Origin: Topomyia yanbarensis
Lineage: Eukaryota; Arthropoda; Insecta; Diptera; Culicidae
Direction of reading: 5' to 3'
Length of the DNA: 64,000 nucleotides
Assembly (NCBI RefSeq): GCF_030247195.1
Contig: NC_080670.1
Location: 44,530,194 to 44,594,193, forward strand
Each line of letters opens with the position of its first letter. Position 1 is the stretch's first letter. The notes under the pieces were generated by a model. That model worked only from the letters and a program-made list of their open reading frames with translations. It did not search any database and was not told the origin of the DNA. Below are positions 23,429-35,266 of this stretch, in pieces. A program made the translations under genes and the position numbers.

Positions 23429-24303
23429 TAGGGTGCGACAAAAATTAGATTCCTGCTCCGAGCAACTTTATAGGTACCATTTGGGTCCTAGATCAACTGT
23501 GCAAATTCTTAGCTTGATCCCTGAAACTATATTTTTGCACCCACTGAGTTTACATGGGATTTTGTATGAGAAAATTAACTTTCACAAAATAATTCCTCCA
23601 GGAGTCGCCCATTGCCTCCTAAAAATAAATTGTTATGTGGCTTTTATTGGAAATACAACGAAGAAACAAAGTCTCGAAGCCAACGATATGATGCTTCAAA
23701 AAAAGTTATTAAGCATCAGAAACTGATTGATACTCTGACGTTTGATAAAGTATTAATTTTTTCTAGCATCACTACTGTTGGTTGTCCAATTAAATGCAAT
23801 TTTTTTGATCACCGCTTAATGTGTCTATTTCAATTATCTAAACTGTTTCGCCACTTCACAAGAGTTTTGAGAGATAAACTGAGGCTTATTTTGTACATAA
23901 TAAATGACACTTTAAATTTTTGTATATAATTCGACCTTCAGCAGCAATGATGCTATAAAAATTGAGATTTTCGTCAATCTTCAGGGCGTCAATAGGTTTT
24001 TGCTTAATAACTTTTTCCACAAGTATCAGATCGTTTCGCGGTCCTTGAGACTTTGTTTCCTTGACAAATTTCCTGCCTATAGACTATTTACTTTTAGGTG
24101 GTAACGGGCGGCTCTTGGAAGAATTGTTTTGCGAAAGTCGATTTCCCCATATGAAATCCCATATAAACTTTAAACTGTGGGCACAAAAATATAGTTTCAC
24201 CGTTTGAGCTTAAAAATTGCTGATTTGTTCTGGGACCTAAATGGAACCCAGAAAGTTACTCGGAGCAAAATTTAATTTTTTTATATAACCGTGTCCCACT
24301 CTA
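23429..24303. mobile_element. hAT-like MITE nested in the larger hAT
   Basis: GTAAACAG is duplicated at 23,421-23,428 and 24,304-24,311. The ends TAGGGTGCGACAAAAATT and, inverted, TAGAGTGGGACACGGTTA start long imperfect inverted arms of about 170-220 bp that both contain GCTCCGAG followed by AACTTT or a variant. The spacer has open frames without recognisable domains. Confidence 0.75.
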
Positions 24304-24479
24304 GTAAACAGCTGCAGAGTAGGATGATCAAAAAATGATTCCCAGCATTACATAATTATTTCTACTCCATGTCACCCTGAGACTCTTTTCTAAATTTGTG
24401 CCAAATCAGTCAACCGTGTTGAAAATGTTTTAAAAAATAAAGCTGGACTCAAAATGTATTGAGAACAAAGAGTATTGCA

Positions 24480-24620
24480 GGTTTTCACAACCAGGTGCCG
24501 TTGCTGATGTCCAAATCACTAAAAGCGGTGGTGTGAGTTCGATCTCAGGTGATGTATAGTGTAATGGACTCACCAACTACGCAATTGTCTTCTTAGACAA
24601 TGTAATCTGACTTTCATAGT
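24480..24620 (+). repeat. Possible SINE fragment
   Basis: Contains a B-box-like GAGTTCGATCTCAGG and tRNA-like flanking words, but no clear A box. Very tentative. Confidence 0.25.
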
Positions 24621-25164
24621 TGTAAGACGTTCTTTGAAGATTAAAAGTGCCTCAATCAAGAAGGAGGGATGTTGGAGCATGGTCTGTTAAACGTCCATTA
24701 AACCAAAAACGAAGCGCACTGCTGTTCATGATTTTTGGAATACTTGGTGTAGTTTGCACAAGTTCATTTACATTGTTTCGTTTAGTGTTGATCTTGATAG
24801 CTTCTTGATGCTCTTGATATGATGAATAGAAACAGAGTCGACTACCGACTTTGGAAAAATGCACATTTTTTTTTCTTTTTATCGAATATTGTGAATTTAC
24901 TTACAGGTGGTTGAATTCGGGAACCTTTGAAATCAATCTAAGCGCGCGAATCGCCTTGAAATTCATTCATTTTATTCTCATTACTTTCAGCCGGAATAGA
25001 AATTACGGTTCTTTAAAATATTATTTATTCATTGTACGAATTGTTGGTGAAGTTGCTTTATGTTATACATTCCGACAGACGTGTTGTGCATTCATTTATT
25101 GTGACCGGTTCGGGGAGGCGTAGCATTTAAAGTAATAATAATAGTATCCCTACTCAACAAATTG

Positions 25165-25395
25165 GTGTTTTGAAGACTGCTCTGGTGGTTGAGCGGCAAG
25201 CCGGAATGTGGGTCTGGGTTCATCCCCAGTACAACCCGTTGAGATCCTCTGATTTGAAAATTCTTTGGCTACATCTTCCTACGTGGGAGAAGTAAAGCCG
25301 ACCGGTGTGATATCTAGGGTTCAGTTAGTTGAATCGCTTCCCAGTGTGAAGAGGGACCGATGGAAAAGAAATGTGAATATTAACATTAGTTAGTT
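25165..25395 (+). repeat. tRNA-derived SINE-like segment
   Basis: Near its start is TGGTTGAGCGGCAAG, which fits the RNA polymerase III A box, and about 30 bases later GGGTTCATCCCC, a near match to the B box in a small CTGGGTTCATCCCCAG stem. The rest is non-tRNA body and ends in an A-rich stretch before TTAGTTAGTTAG. This is the layout of a tRNA-derived SINE copied by the machinery of a LINE. No intact tRNA fold is seen. Confidence 0.5.
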
Positions 25396-25396
25396 A

Positions 25397-25539
25397 GTTT
25401 TTAGCGTTTTGGATTCTCCTCGTCAGTAACTAGCACCATCTTGGTGCCAGTTAGATGATTAATCTTAGATGCTAAAACCATCTCACTGGTACCAACATTA
25501 TGCTAGTTACTGATGAGGAGAATCCCAAACGTTAAAAAC
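25397..25539. mobile_element. Palindromic MITE, 143 bp
   Basis: Arms start GTTTTTAGCGTTTTGGATTC and, inverted, GTTTTTAACGTTTGGGATTC, then CTCCTC and CAGTAACTAGCA on both sides. A one-arm relative, TTTTTAGTGTTTCGGATTC, lies at 19,448-19,486 beside the compact retroelement. Confidence 0.75.
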
Positions 25540-27164
25540 CAACATTAAGTTAGGTATTGTTCCGTTCGTACAAAACAATTCGGATCTACAAAAAATACTT
25601 TTTTCTGCGTCCCAACATTTTCACTATTCAGTGTTAGAAGTATTCAATACTTTAACTTCGTTCATTTAAAATTGCGTTCAAAACGAAACATAAAAATACT
25701 CGAATCTATCAATATCATCTGTATAATTCGTTTCAATGCTTTCGTCATTTGTTCATAAACTGAGGTTTTGAATATAGCAAGGAAAAACTGAATTTTGAAA
25801 ATTAAATTATTCCAATAGCACAAGAATGTTCTACTTGTGTGAAACATACTTTGAGGACACACCACAATACTCGAATATTTTTAAAAATATTGACACTAAT
25901 AAATGTCCAAGATTCTACAAATATCCTCAAATGCACTTACATTGACAGTGACACATTTAGTCAAATCTAGGAGAAAGGTAGGTTTGATACATGTAGATAC
26001 TTCCACAAGGGCATTTTAAACTTCTTTTTTGGAATTTCATGAGCGTTTGTCTTCAAAATGGATTAAATGGTTGTGATAGGATGGAGTATACTGCAAAAAC
26101 AACATTATTGGTTCTGTGCCAGTCTAAGACTGATTGGGCTCTGCCCAAACATGCCAAATCCGCCCAAAAAGTGTTGATTCTTCGTAAGACCTCGAGAAGT
26201 CTCTTTTGGACGCTTCCATGTGGTTTTTTTCGTTGACAGACTCAGATGTAACGAAGAAATATAATTAATATTTTGCCACATGCACAGATCGCTTGCCAAA
26301 CAAGATTTTCTGGTTGGTTGGCTAACGTCCGGAGCCTTCCAAACTTTTTATAGAGGGTGTACCAAACGTTTCATTACTGCTGTTGAAAATAAATTGAAAC
26401 TTGAATCGAAATGTTGGATTTACGCTTGAATTGGCTCAATAGGCATGCAGTGCCTCGTTTCCTGCTGATCTGATGCTTTTCAAACATCTTGTTCACCTGG
26501 AATACAGTACAATGTGCGATTCCGAGTTGCTACTGATCTATTGTTACCCACATATTAAAAAGTAATGAACACTTGAGTGCGACTTTTCTTTGAAATATAG
26601 TCTACAGAAGGATTTTATATTCATATTAAGTGCGTGGCCCCCAAAATCCCGGGGCCCCTGGTCCTGGCCCAGTGTGCCCATGCGTAAAGACGGTACTGCC
26701 TAGAATAGTTACAATAGTCCACTTGTGTGGAAAACGTAGCCAAAGACAGTCTAAAACGATAAGTTTAATCAGTTTTTAATAATATTGCAACTTAACGAAG
26801 ATATATAAAAAATTCATTTTCCATCGACAACGTAAACTGTCCCGCACTGCTCCATTGGAATCCAATCAGACGAATTGCAATAACTTCAGTTCTAGAGCTG
26901 ATCCTTGTAACTAAATATTAATACTCAAATGAAAGGCAATAGACACATTTATTAGTCTTACTTGTTTTTGTGAGCAAATCTTGCCTCAATCAACAATTAC
27001 AGTTGTTTAAAAATGTTTTGTCCCAAAACAACATGGGCATGAATGGGTTAAAGACGATGTATTGATTTTTGATCGTTGTATTAATTTTTGGTATTTTTTT
27101 ACTTGATTCATGAAACACTTAGTTGGCCTAAAGAACTTTCTCACGTAGGAATTTTAAGAAAATT

Positions 27165-27245
27165 ATTTTTTTTTCCTTTTGGTTAATTTGACACGACTCA
27201 ATGCGTGAGCATAAACGAGTAGTGGGTCTCTTATGATTTTTAGCC
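27165..27245 (-). repeat. Third copy of the compact-retroelement 3' end
   Basis: The plus strand reads GGTTAATTTGACACGACTCA then AGTAGTGGGTCTCTTATG, parallel to TTTGGCACGGCTCAAGG and GAGCCGTGGGTTTTTATAT at 19,521-19,575. Only the last part of the element is recognisable. Confidence 0.5.
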
Positions 27246-27505
27246 CTCTCCCATATTCAACCGGAAAGTTATTTAGTAGAAATGCATGTAAATGCAAATC
27301 TTTTGTGAATCATTATAAGAAGTGGCATCACTGGCGACTCGCCCGGACGTGTTGTCGTTAACGTCCAATATTTTTCAAAAAATTTAAGTGATATAAAATA
27401 TATTCAACAGGAAAATGTAGTCAATCTTTAGTAGGTAGTTTTTCCTGTAGAGTTACGTGTTAGTAGGTTGAAATATCGCGAGAAAAGTGTGATTTTGCAT
27501 AGAAA

Positions 27506-27755
27506 TGGTCGGTGTTAGGTCAGATCGGACTAAGTGACAGTGCATTGATTTCCAGAAAAACGCGTTTAAAGTTTGAATCGCAGCATCCTTTACATTATAA
27601 TTGGAAAATAATTTTTACCATAATTCTTGTTTATTGTTTCATATTTCAAATCTGGTAAAAGTGGAATGTAGATGAAGAAATTCTTTATCCAGTGCTATCA
27701 TTAACTCATTTTTTGATGTTTTGCGACTTGGTCCGGTCTGACTTAACACCGACCA
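27506..27755. mobile_element. 250-bp MITE with 40-bp inverted ends
   Basis: Ends TGGTCGGTGTTAGGTCAGA and, inverted, TGGTCGGTGTTAAGTCAGA; similarity continues through CGGACTAAGT / CGGACCAAGT. The spacer is AT-rich. No target duplication is certain. Confidence 0.75.
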
Positions 27756-28440
27756 AATGTGTCGTCACAACTTTGCCATTGAAGTATGTGAAGCAAGACG
27801 TGAAAAAATGCTCCCGTTCGTTCCGCTTAGCGGCTTCAGCGCCGCCTGAACCTGAGCAGCTGATGCAACAATTTCACGGATGGAGGAGAATTCTTCACAG
27901 AAATCTCATGAATTTATTCATTCAGAGCTGGTGAAATCGTTTCATGTCATTTTTCAATGCTTGTCTACATTCATAAATATTTTCCTTTTTGTAAATACGT
28001 GCCAGAATCAAAAATATTTTTCATTCTGGAAGTGCGAATATATTGCAAATATACAATTGATACGTGGATGAATTCGCGCGGGGCTTATTGTATATGAAGG
28101 CGGTCTCAGAATGTACGTGTAGGAACAGGCATTCTTGAAATGGGTCGTTGGATATACAGTAGAGCTATCGCCTTTCATTTCCAGGGCTAAACTTGTGTAC
28201 ATATATCGTTGAAAACAAATATATAATTACGTAGATTCAGACAAGTTTCTTCCATAAAAGCACTGCCGGATAGTGGGAAATGGATTGTATATATACACAC
28301 ACACTTCTTTTGTGAATCATTATAATGTGTTAAGCTCGTGTACATCGCAGCTTATTGAATAATAAATGTGTCTATTGATTAATGAATAAAACAGATACTA
28401 GTAGTCTTTAGAGATATTATCTTCTCCTGGCAGATACGAC
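27756..28440. other. No gene recognised
   Basis: Nothing supportable; short CA run at 28,294-28,305. Confidence 0.4.
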
Positions 28441-28469
28441 CGCAGACGTTATTGGTTTCCAGTTTGTAG

Positions 28470-28695
28470 AAGAAGTATATGTACCTGGGTGGACCACTGC
28501 TCGAAGATCACTGCGATATCAGTACAAGACTAATTGGTCTGGATCACGTCAATCTCGAGAATGGAATCAAAAGTCGTGAACGTAGGCGAAACGAATCGAT
28601 CGCCGTCAATACCTGCTTGGGGTTGACGATTTACTGCGATTGTACCGGTTACGGAGACGTCGGCGAATACGTAAACTTTCACGGTGTGTGAAGAT
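28470..28695 (+). pseudogene. BEL/Pao protease fragment
   Basis: Plus-strand frame from 28,479 reads LIGLDHVNLENGIKSRE, then SIAVNTCLGLTIYC and YVNFHGV. In BEL/Pao polyproteins the retropepsin is followed by IGLDN...PVAVKTRLGW.IYG...VNFH, so this matches in order and spacing. The upstream catalytic DSGS motif is not recognisable here, and the frame ends at 28,691, so it is a fragment. Confidence 0.65.
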
Positions 28696-29043
28696 GTGAG
28701 TCTGTGTCAGATCCAGGGAGCGGGTCTTGGGATGCAGACCGAAACTTTTTACTTGTTTAGAAATTTCAAACTAGTTTCAATTTTACATATGTTTCAATAT
28801 CAAAATCATTCCAAACCAAATTTGTTGAACAAAACTGATCCGCCCCTGTGAGTGTAGGCTGGGGAATCCGGCCTGCTCTGAAGAAACGATCACGTTCGAC
28901 TTCCAGACAGCGAAGTGATGGCTTTGAACCGTTGGAAATGCCTCAAACCCCTTTGAACAAAATTCCAGTACTAGCCGAGATCCAATAACATGTCAAGACG
29001 AGTTACGTGAGAAAGCTGACTTATGGCGATTTCGCTTGAACCT

Positions 29044-29126
29044 GAAACTGAGTCAGGTTCTAACCCCAACCGCTGTCAGTTCATACATTTTGACAGCAGT
29101 TGGGGTTAGGAACTGACTCAGTTTCG
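29044..29126. mobile_element. 83-bp palindromic MITE inside a BEL fragment
   Basis: Arms GAAACTGAGTCAGGTTCTAA and, inverted, GAAACTGAGTCAGTTCCTAA continue into CCCCAAC[CT]GCTGTCA on both sides, with a 12-base loop. It sits between the protease and RT fragments of the BEL remnant. Confidence 0.75.
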
Positions 29127-29164
29127 CCTCAAACAAAAACCACAGAAAGAACTTCAAAAAAAGC

Positions 29165-29560
29165 GTGCGCGTATTTGGTACTTACATCTAATGCTTATAT
29201 TCGTTGTGGTGAACCCAAATAAGCTGGACAAGTTTTGCCTAGTGTGGGACGCAGTTGCAACCGTTTCTTTATACTCAGTCCTCCTGAAAAGTCCAGATTA
29301 GCTAACATCGCTGTTGTCGGCGCTGATTCGAGATGTTTCACCAAGTGCGGATGAGAGACGAAGACAAGCATTGCCAGCGCTTTTTCTATAAAGTTACCAA
29401 CGAGTCGGAGCCCAGTATCCTAAACGCAAGACAGTTCGAGCAGGGCCGTAAAAAGGCGGTCGACGCAATAATCAAGCAACATTGCATTGATGATATGCTC
29501 ATTAGCACTGAGACCGAGCAAAATGCAGGGAATCTCGTATAGGAAGTTAAAAAGATTCAC
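29165..29560 (+). pseudogene. BEL/Pao reverse transcriptase fragment
   Basis: Frames on the plus strand read VNPNKLDKFCLVWDAVATVS, then YSVLLKSPD, then MFHQVRMRDEDKHCQRFFYK and later IKQHCIDDMLISTETEQNA. These are successive RT blocks of BEL/Pao elements; the catalytic motif normally YVDDML is CIDDML here. A deletion removes the segment between the RFF.K block and the catalytic block. With the protease at 28,470-28,695 this is one decayed BEL/Pao copy on the plus strand. Confidence 0.8.
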
Positions 29561-29639
29561 GAGCAAGCTGGATTTGGGCCATAGCAAAAATGAAACGGAC
29601 AACACCTAATGAGAAGAACATAAATATCGATTACGAAGC

Positions 29640-29702
29640 TACTACAGAAATCGAGTCTACGGATAATCGAGACTACGGATAATCGAATATGGCCTGTACT
29701 GA
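29640..29702. repeat. pogo-like terminal repeat remnant
   Basis: CTACGGATAATCGA occurs twice in tandem before GGCCTGTA. The word CGGATAATCGA near a TA-flanked end is characteristic of pogo-like elements; another end is at 34,965-35,022. Only one terminus is visible. Confidence 0.45.
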
Positions 29703-30190
29703 CTTATTAAAAAATCTAGATCTTAACATGTTGGTGTTGGTTGTTAGTTTGGAGGGATTTGGTGTAATCGTTGATACTTCACTAATGCTAGAGGCAATTG
29801 GTTTAGTGGTACTGGGCCCACTAAACCAACTGTTGTTGTGTTAGGTTTTGTTACTGCCCGGTCCGCAGTCGTTGGTTTTAATCCCGGTTGTGGTTTAACA
29901 TACGACCACTGCGTACCAGTCTTGGCCGTAAAGGATAGACTTTCCTTAGCAGGCCATACGCGATATTTTTCGTGGGTAGCGGTTGATCACATTATTGACG
30001 AATATGAATTTGCCGTGGGTGTGTGACCAATGTTCGCTGAGTATATACAATACTTTGAACTGATTTGTTATGGATTGGCCCAAACGTTGTACAAGACCTT
30101 ATAAGCAGTGTTAAATGAAAGGTAAGTAAGTTTAATAATATGTTTTATTTAATTCCTTCAAAGTTCGAAAACGATCGATTCAACCAAATT
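29703..30190. other. No gene recognised; small hairpin
   Basis: TTGGTTTAGTGG (29,798 on) and its complement CCACTAAACCAA close a short hairpin. Otherwise unremarkable. Confidence 0.4.
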
Positions 30191-30194
30191 CAAA

Positions 30195-30350
30195 CATCGG
30201 AATTTGATTCGGATTTCTGAATAGAGTCAGTGCGGCCTCCAATCCGTATCCGAAACTTGTTAAGTCGGAATCTATTGTTGCATTTAAGTTGGAATCTAGA
30301 CTGACTCCATTCAGGATTCCGAACCGGTGCCGGAATGGGCTTAACGGGGA
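30195..30350. repeat. Dispersed inverted-repeat element X, copy 1
   Basis: Contains TCGGAATTTGATTCGGAT near the left and ATTCAGGATTCCGAACCGG near the right, with GACTCCATTCAG mirrored by TGAATAGAGTC. The same series occurs at 61,880-62,190. Non-coding. Confidence 0.6.
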
Positions 30351-30450
30351 ATGAATGGATTTTGACAAACCTTCTCGTGTGGTGCAGCACAAATCTCGAA
30401 AAATCCATATTCCCCTACAATTTACCAATTTGAGGGAAAATATCATATTA

Positions 30451-32585
30451 GGTTTTATACAATCAATTGTACGTATCAGTTTCCCATTGAATCGCTTCTG
30501 TCATGTCCTTCAGTACTCTTGACAATCCAAAAATATCGGCTCCACAATCCAAAACAAAAAATACCCACTCCGGAAAATAAACGATTCAACTACACTTCAT
30601 AAAGAAGCTCGAAATAGATAAAGAATGAAACGATTTTCCTCCTCTTGAGTCCCCATTATTCATAATATATATGGTTTTCATTTTCATTTACCCGTGAAGT
30701 GAATAAAATTTGTTTTTATCTGAAAGAGTAAACCCCATTCATGGATAAAGGAGGAACCAAGGAAAGTATCGCCTCGGTTCTACTTCAACAGACAACGCGC
30801 TCCGCTTCCAAGAAAGGTTCGGATGTTCCTTTTTATCAATATTTCAACGAATCACTGTCGCTGCCCAGTCAAATACCTACATGAACCCCTTTTTTGTATT
30901 CCCGAGGAGACACAGAAGTGGCACAATCTGCGAAATCTGATTCATTCATAATTCAGACCGCCACTTGTCCCACGTCGTTCGACCTTTTGCCGAACCAAGC
31001 TGTGCCTATTTAGCTGCGCTACTCACAGAACCTCCGGGAACTATAAAGTTCCCGGTCATGATGGAAGAGCGAACGACACACCAGAGGATATAGGATATGT
31101 TCAAACCGAGACGTCTTAATTTTTTGCCACTTTTAAATCCTGGGCGATAAATTTTATGGAATAGCGGACGAGAATGTTAGTTTTTTCGTGCAACGGACAT
31201 TTAAATGTCAGTCGGATTTTCGTTTCAATTTCGTGCTCCACAGAACTACAGTTAATCCTAATGCAATAAAAAATTGTAGCCGCCGTGTGTTGAACTAGGG
31301 GAAACTGGAACGCAAAGATCACAAAAAGAATCAATTTAGATTTTCAGTTTTATGTTTTATACAGTCTAATCTGTAAGTTTATGTCTACATTTAGGTTCCG
31401 TTGGACCGCAAAACAACTCCGAAAATTGACTGTCATCCGCATTGCAAATTCTTTAGCCAAAGTGCAAAACTCCGGAAATTAAAATAATTCAAATACGTTA
31501 CCCAAATGCAATGGTACTCAATCAGATTACGTAGAATAATCGTGACGATCCACTTATAACCTTGGAATAGTTCATTAGTTCTACTAAATGCTGTTTAGCA
31601 AAGTTGTTTTCCACCAGTATTATCGCTAGAGTTAAATCGTTGCCTTTGACATCAATGGTTATGTTTCTAGAACTCGGTTTTCATTCCATACTTTAATGTG
31701 TAAACAATTTTTCATTCTACACCATCCAAACCCACTACATCCCCTACTGAACGGGGTATAAACGTGCATTTTATCTCCACAGCAAATTGCACGTATAGCA
31801 AAATCCTTCGAAGTGTTTGCTGTGTTGTACGGGTTTGAGCCAACATCGGTAAGCCACTGTATCGATGTGCAGTGATTTAGCGTTAATCCCCATTTGGGTG
31901 AAAATTTTAAATCGATTCACCCACTGCGACCATTCATTGAGTAAATGGCGCTGAATAATTAACATCCGTTTTGGGATGGCACCCGGGACTTCATTTTTAT
32001 CGCACAACACACGTCACCGATTGCCTCACCGACCCAACCCCTTCAAAGCAATCCGAATTTTGTATGATTTCCTTGCTCTCAGCCAACGTTTAATCGTATC
32101 GAACGTTGCTGTAACAATAATCGTGGCTCATTGTGAGTTCGCTGAAATAAATTTGATGCTTCAGAAATAAATTTGATGCTTCAGAAATAAAGCTGGACGA
32201 TTAACACAAAATAATCCACCCACATAGTATCAGCTTCCTATCGCTACTGTACAAACGCAATATTCAGAAGCCCTAGCAGAAACTCGAATATCGGTCGATT
32301 TATGTGAGAGCAGAGCGAAACCAACATCCGCTCTCTCTATCTGCTCACTGATGATTTTCTCACCGTACGAGAACTCACAGAGGCGTTACCAGCGTTACAA
32401 AATAAAAACGAGAGACCAAAAACCAAAAGATTGCACTGGAATGGTTTGAAACAGCCTGATGATTTTCTCCTAACGATGCGAATGTTGTTACAGTTTTCAT
32501 CTAACTAAACGCCATACATTTATCGCCACCTCGACAAAGAGATACAATGATTTACCAAATGACATACATTTTAGGAAGGTCGAAC
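30451..32585. other. About 2.1 kb of unique-looking sequence without a recognised gene
   Basis: Moderate GC patches (30,880-31,110 and 31,740-32,420) contrast with the AT-rich surroundings but give no recognisable protein. A perfect palindrome lies at 31,034-31,055. Direct duplication of AAATTTGATGCTTCAGAAAT is seen at 32,149-32,190. Confidence 0.4.
31034..31055. promoter_or_regulatory. Perfect 9-bp-arm palindrome, possible binding site
   Basis: CCGGGAACT and AGTTCCCGG flank ATAA. It sits in GC-richer single-copy-looking DNA. Symmetry of this kind fits a dimeric factor site, but no target gene is visible and chance is possible. Confidence 0.25.
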
Positions 32586-32886
32586 TACAGGGTTCGGCAC
32601 TCGAAATGTAACCAATTAAAAAGGTCTTAAATTCGGTTTGTAAAATTATTTTTATTTACTTCAAACAAAATAGAATCCAAAATTCAGGTTTCTATTCTCT
32701 TTCGCTCGATATTACCACCTTTTACCTTGACTATAGCCTTGAGACGGTCCAAAAAACGAATCGTAAGCTGTCCGAATGGGACATGCCGGTATTTTGGCCC
32801 ACTCGCGGGCAATGGCTTTCTTCAGCGTATCAGGGCAGGTGTCTTTTTTACTTGAGACATTTTCTCTCTAAACTAGCCCAGAGAGA

Positions 32887-33079
32887 TTAACACTCGGAAT
32901 ACCAAGGAGATAAAAAGTTACGCGGACTACCAAGGGGGTCAAAAAATGGGAACGCTTACTTTGAGCGGTCATATCACAGCTATTACCTAATCGATTTTAA
33001 ATGTCTTCCACCACTGGAAACGTAAGCGGTCAAAGTAAGCGTTCCCATTTTTTGACCCTCTTGGTATTCCGAGTGTTAA
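32887..33079. mobile_element. piggyBac-like MITE (TTAA ends) inside the mariner transposase
   Basis: TTAACACTCGGAATACCAAG and its exact complement form the two ends, with TTAA at 32,887-32,890 and 33,076-33,079. Arms continue through GGTCAAAAAATGGGAACGCT on both sides; the left arm has a roughly 29-bp internal duplication that moves it out of register. Confidence 0.8.
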
Positions 33080-33531
33080 TCCAATGTCTTGACGTCTGGT
33101 GGATTCGAGAGCCATGGTGGGATCCTCATGAAGCTCGGAATGTTGGTTTTCGCCCATTCTTGGTTTACTCGCGCTTTGTGAGACGGTTCAGATTCTTGTC
33201 AAAACGTCAATGGGCTGCTACCGAAGTATTTGTTTGCCCACGGCTTCAAAGCAGCCTTCAGAACACTTTCCGGTAGTATATCGCATTTACATTCACGCCA
33301 GGCTCGACCAAAAAGATTGGAGAGCGCCCATCTGTGGTTACTCAAATTCTCGCATAAATGGTTGGTCAAGCGAACACTATCGTTTTGTTAATTTTCGAAT
33401 TGCTCAATTTAAAAACTTTTTTCGTCAAAAACCCGACGTTCGGAATTTGACCGTTTTCGGACAAGCGAAGCCACTTTTTTCTATCGGTTATCCTTAGAAA
33501 TGTTGGCGTCATGAAACACGAAAAAGCTGGT

Positions 33532-33790
33532 TTAATAAAGAGAAGAGAAGCACCTATTCTCTCGCAGTGCTAGAAGCTGCTCAATGTTTACCTTCCGATC
33601 TAGTTCCATTGCATGAAAAAAGGTACTTGAAGACAGTCTAAACTAGAAAGTTTTATAAGTTTTTAAAAATACTGCCAGGCAACTAAAATTCCCAAATTCT
33701 ATTTGTAAACATATCTTGTGTAATCCTGAAGTTATAGTCGTTTAAAACGTGGTTGTTTATCAACAATATGCCATTGGAATTCTGAGCAAA
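33532..33790. repeat. Diverged family R segment
   Basis: Shares GTGCTAGAAGCTGCTCAATG, AAGACAGTCTAAACTAG and the closing TTATAGTCGTTTAAAA..GTTGTTTAT series with family R, with an internal deletion. Lies within the mariner. Confidence 0.5.
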
Positions 33791-34256
33791 AATCAACTGT
33801 TGAAGGGGATAATGGGAAAAGAGCAATATTATGACATAGTCCACTGGAACTCAGAGTAGGTTATTCATCAGACCTTTACACCGTATTTTATTGAAAATAA
33901 GAACATGATTCTATCAATATTTTGAATAAATCCTAATCTTCGCTGAATTCTATCTTGAGAAGGATTCCACCAGCCCTCTAGGAAGCATTTCTCTAAAATC
34001 CTGCATCAAAAAAAGAGAAAAGCCGTAGAAATGCGGATATCTATTCAATCGAAATTCTAAAATGGATTCCATTGCAATGCTAAGAAAACTTCGATCAGAG
34101 TCATGGAACCGACCAAGCAAAGCAAATATAATGATATTTTATGTGTCAAATAGGCATGCAGTAACCGTTGTGTGTATCACGAGAAAAATTTACTTCTAGT
34201 TTTAAACTAAAAAGTTGCATATTTGGCAACACTGCCGGTAAAATTTAGAATTTTTT

Positions 34257-34577
34257 CTACACACCTAGAAAAAATAGTGTAAATTTACGTCTCCTGACCC
34301 TGACATATACGAGCATCAAAAATGACTTAGTTTTACGTTTGACTATAATTTTACATGACGTTTAATTTCGTAAATCATGTAATTTTACTCTACATACAGC
34401 GTTTGTTCTGAATGGTAGGAAGTGCAATTTTATGTCATTGCGCATGTAAAGTATATGTTCCATGTAAAATTAAACGGAACACGGTAATGTTACGTCATTT
34501 CCTAAATTACGGTTTGTTGAATTGTGTCATGTTTGCAATTACGTCAACGATAAAATTCAGATTTTTTTGGTGTGTAG
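34257..34577. mobile_element. MITE with CTACACACC ends
   Basis: CTACACACCTAGAAAAAAT at the left and CTACACACCAAAAAAATC read inward from the right; inside, TTTTACGT- and TTACATG-type words repeat. Non-coding. Confidence 0.6.
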
Positions 34578-34964
34578 ATTCTTTGAACAAATCATCTCGC
34601 TGATTGGTTCTAGTGCAAACAGTACCAGAAATAAGTATAATCAGAAGACAAACTAATTTTTTAAACAATTTGTTAAAATTAACAGTGTTCCCATGGACCG
34701 AGGGGTGGTTCAAACGACACAATAATTTAAGTTATTATGTATTGGTTCTTGATCAACAATTTCTTCAAAACTAGTTTCAATCCGTGACTGTCGATTCCAA
34801 GTTTTGGTTTTTTTTTGCACGGAATAACACATAGATAAGCGATTTTAGAGGTAGTCCAAAATTTGAGAGGATTTTTCCCCGAAAAAGGTCTACTGACTGC
34901 AACGATCGAATTAGCACTATAATCAGACGTTTCAATTAAAATTTCTTGTATTGCTTTCGAAACT

Positions 34965-35266
34965 CCCGGATTATCGAATCGTTTTCCACGGATAATCGAA
35001 TCCCCGGATAATCGAGACAGACCTGTAAATCAAAGTATCATTTTTCACCATTAACTGAAACGGTCTCTGGCAGCAGTGCTCCAATAAGATTTATTGCAAT
35101 AACTTGATTTATACGGATAATACTAAAACTATTATAGCTCAAATGAAAGGTTATAGGCTCAGTTATTAGCCTTACTAGTTTTTGTGAGCAAATCTTGCCT
35201 AAATCAGAAGATATAGCTGTTTAAAAATGTAGTTGTTTATAAACAACATGGACATGAATGTGTTAA
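34965..35266. repeat. pogo-like end followed by family R segment
   Basis: 34,965-35,022 has GGATTATCGAATCG, CGGATAATCGAATC and CGGATAATCGAGACA followed by CCTGTA, a pogo-like terminus. From 35,028 to 35,266 the sequence follows the second half of family R and ends with TTAA. Confidence 0.5.

Larger units (their letters stand above)
23350..26698. mobile_element. hAT element, 3.35 kb, 8-bp target duplication, non-coding
   Basis: Ends CAGGGCCGTCTTAAGAC and, inverted, CAGTACCGTCTTTACGC; both are followed inward by GGGGCCCC tracts. CCTAGAAT is duplicated exactly at both edges. The interior has no recognisable transposase and carries later passengers: a hAT-like MITE at 23,429, a SINE-like segment at 25,165 and a palindrome at 25,397. 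This is a dead or non-autonomous member of a hAT family whose terminal sequence is GC-rich. Confidence 0.8.
23281..27051. repeat. TTAA-ended repeat (family R), copy 3, split by a hAT
   Basis: The repeat runs 23,281-23,349 and resumes 26,699-27,051, ending GGGTTAA. The junction CCTAGAAT is duplicated at 23,342-23,349 and 26,699-26,706, as expected if the hAT between them inserted into an older repeat. The extreme left end of this copy is missing. Confidence 0.75.

Noticed and set aside
25165..25395. Functional tRNA gene
   Set aside because: A and B box-like words are present but no cloverleaf, acceptor stem or anticodon stem can be formed; better as a SINE.
31771..32010. 79-codon minus-strand frame as a host exon
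   Set aside because: Composition looks plausible but no homology is recognised and splice sites are not convincing.
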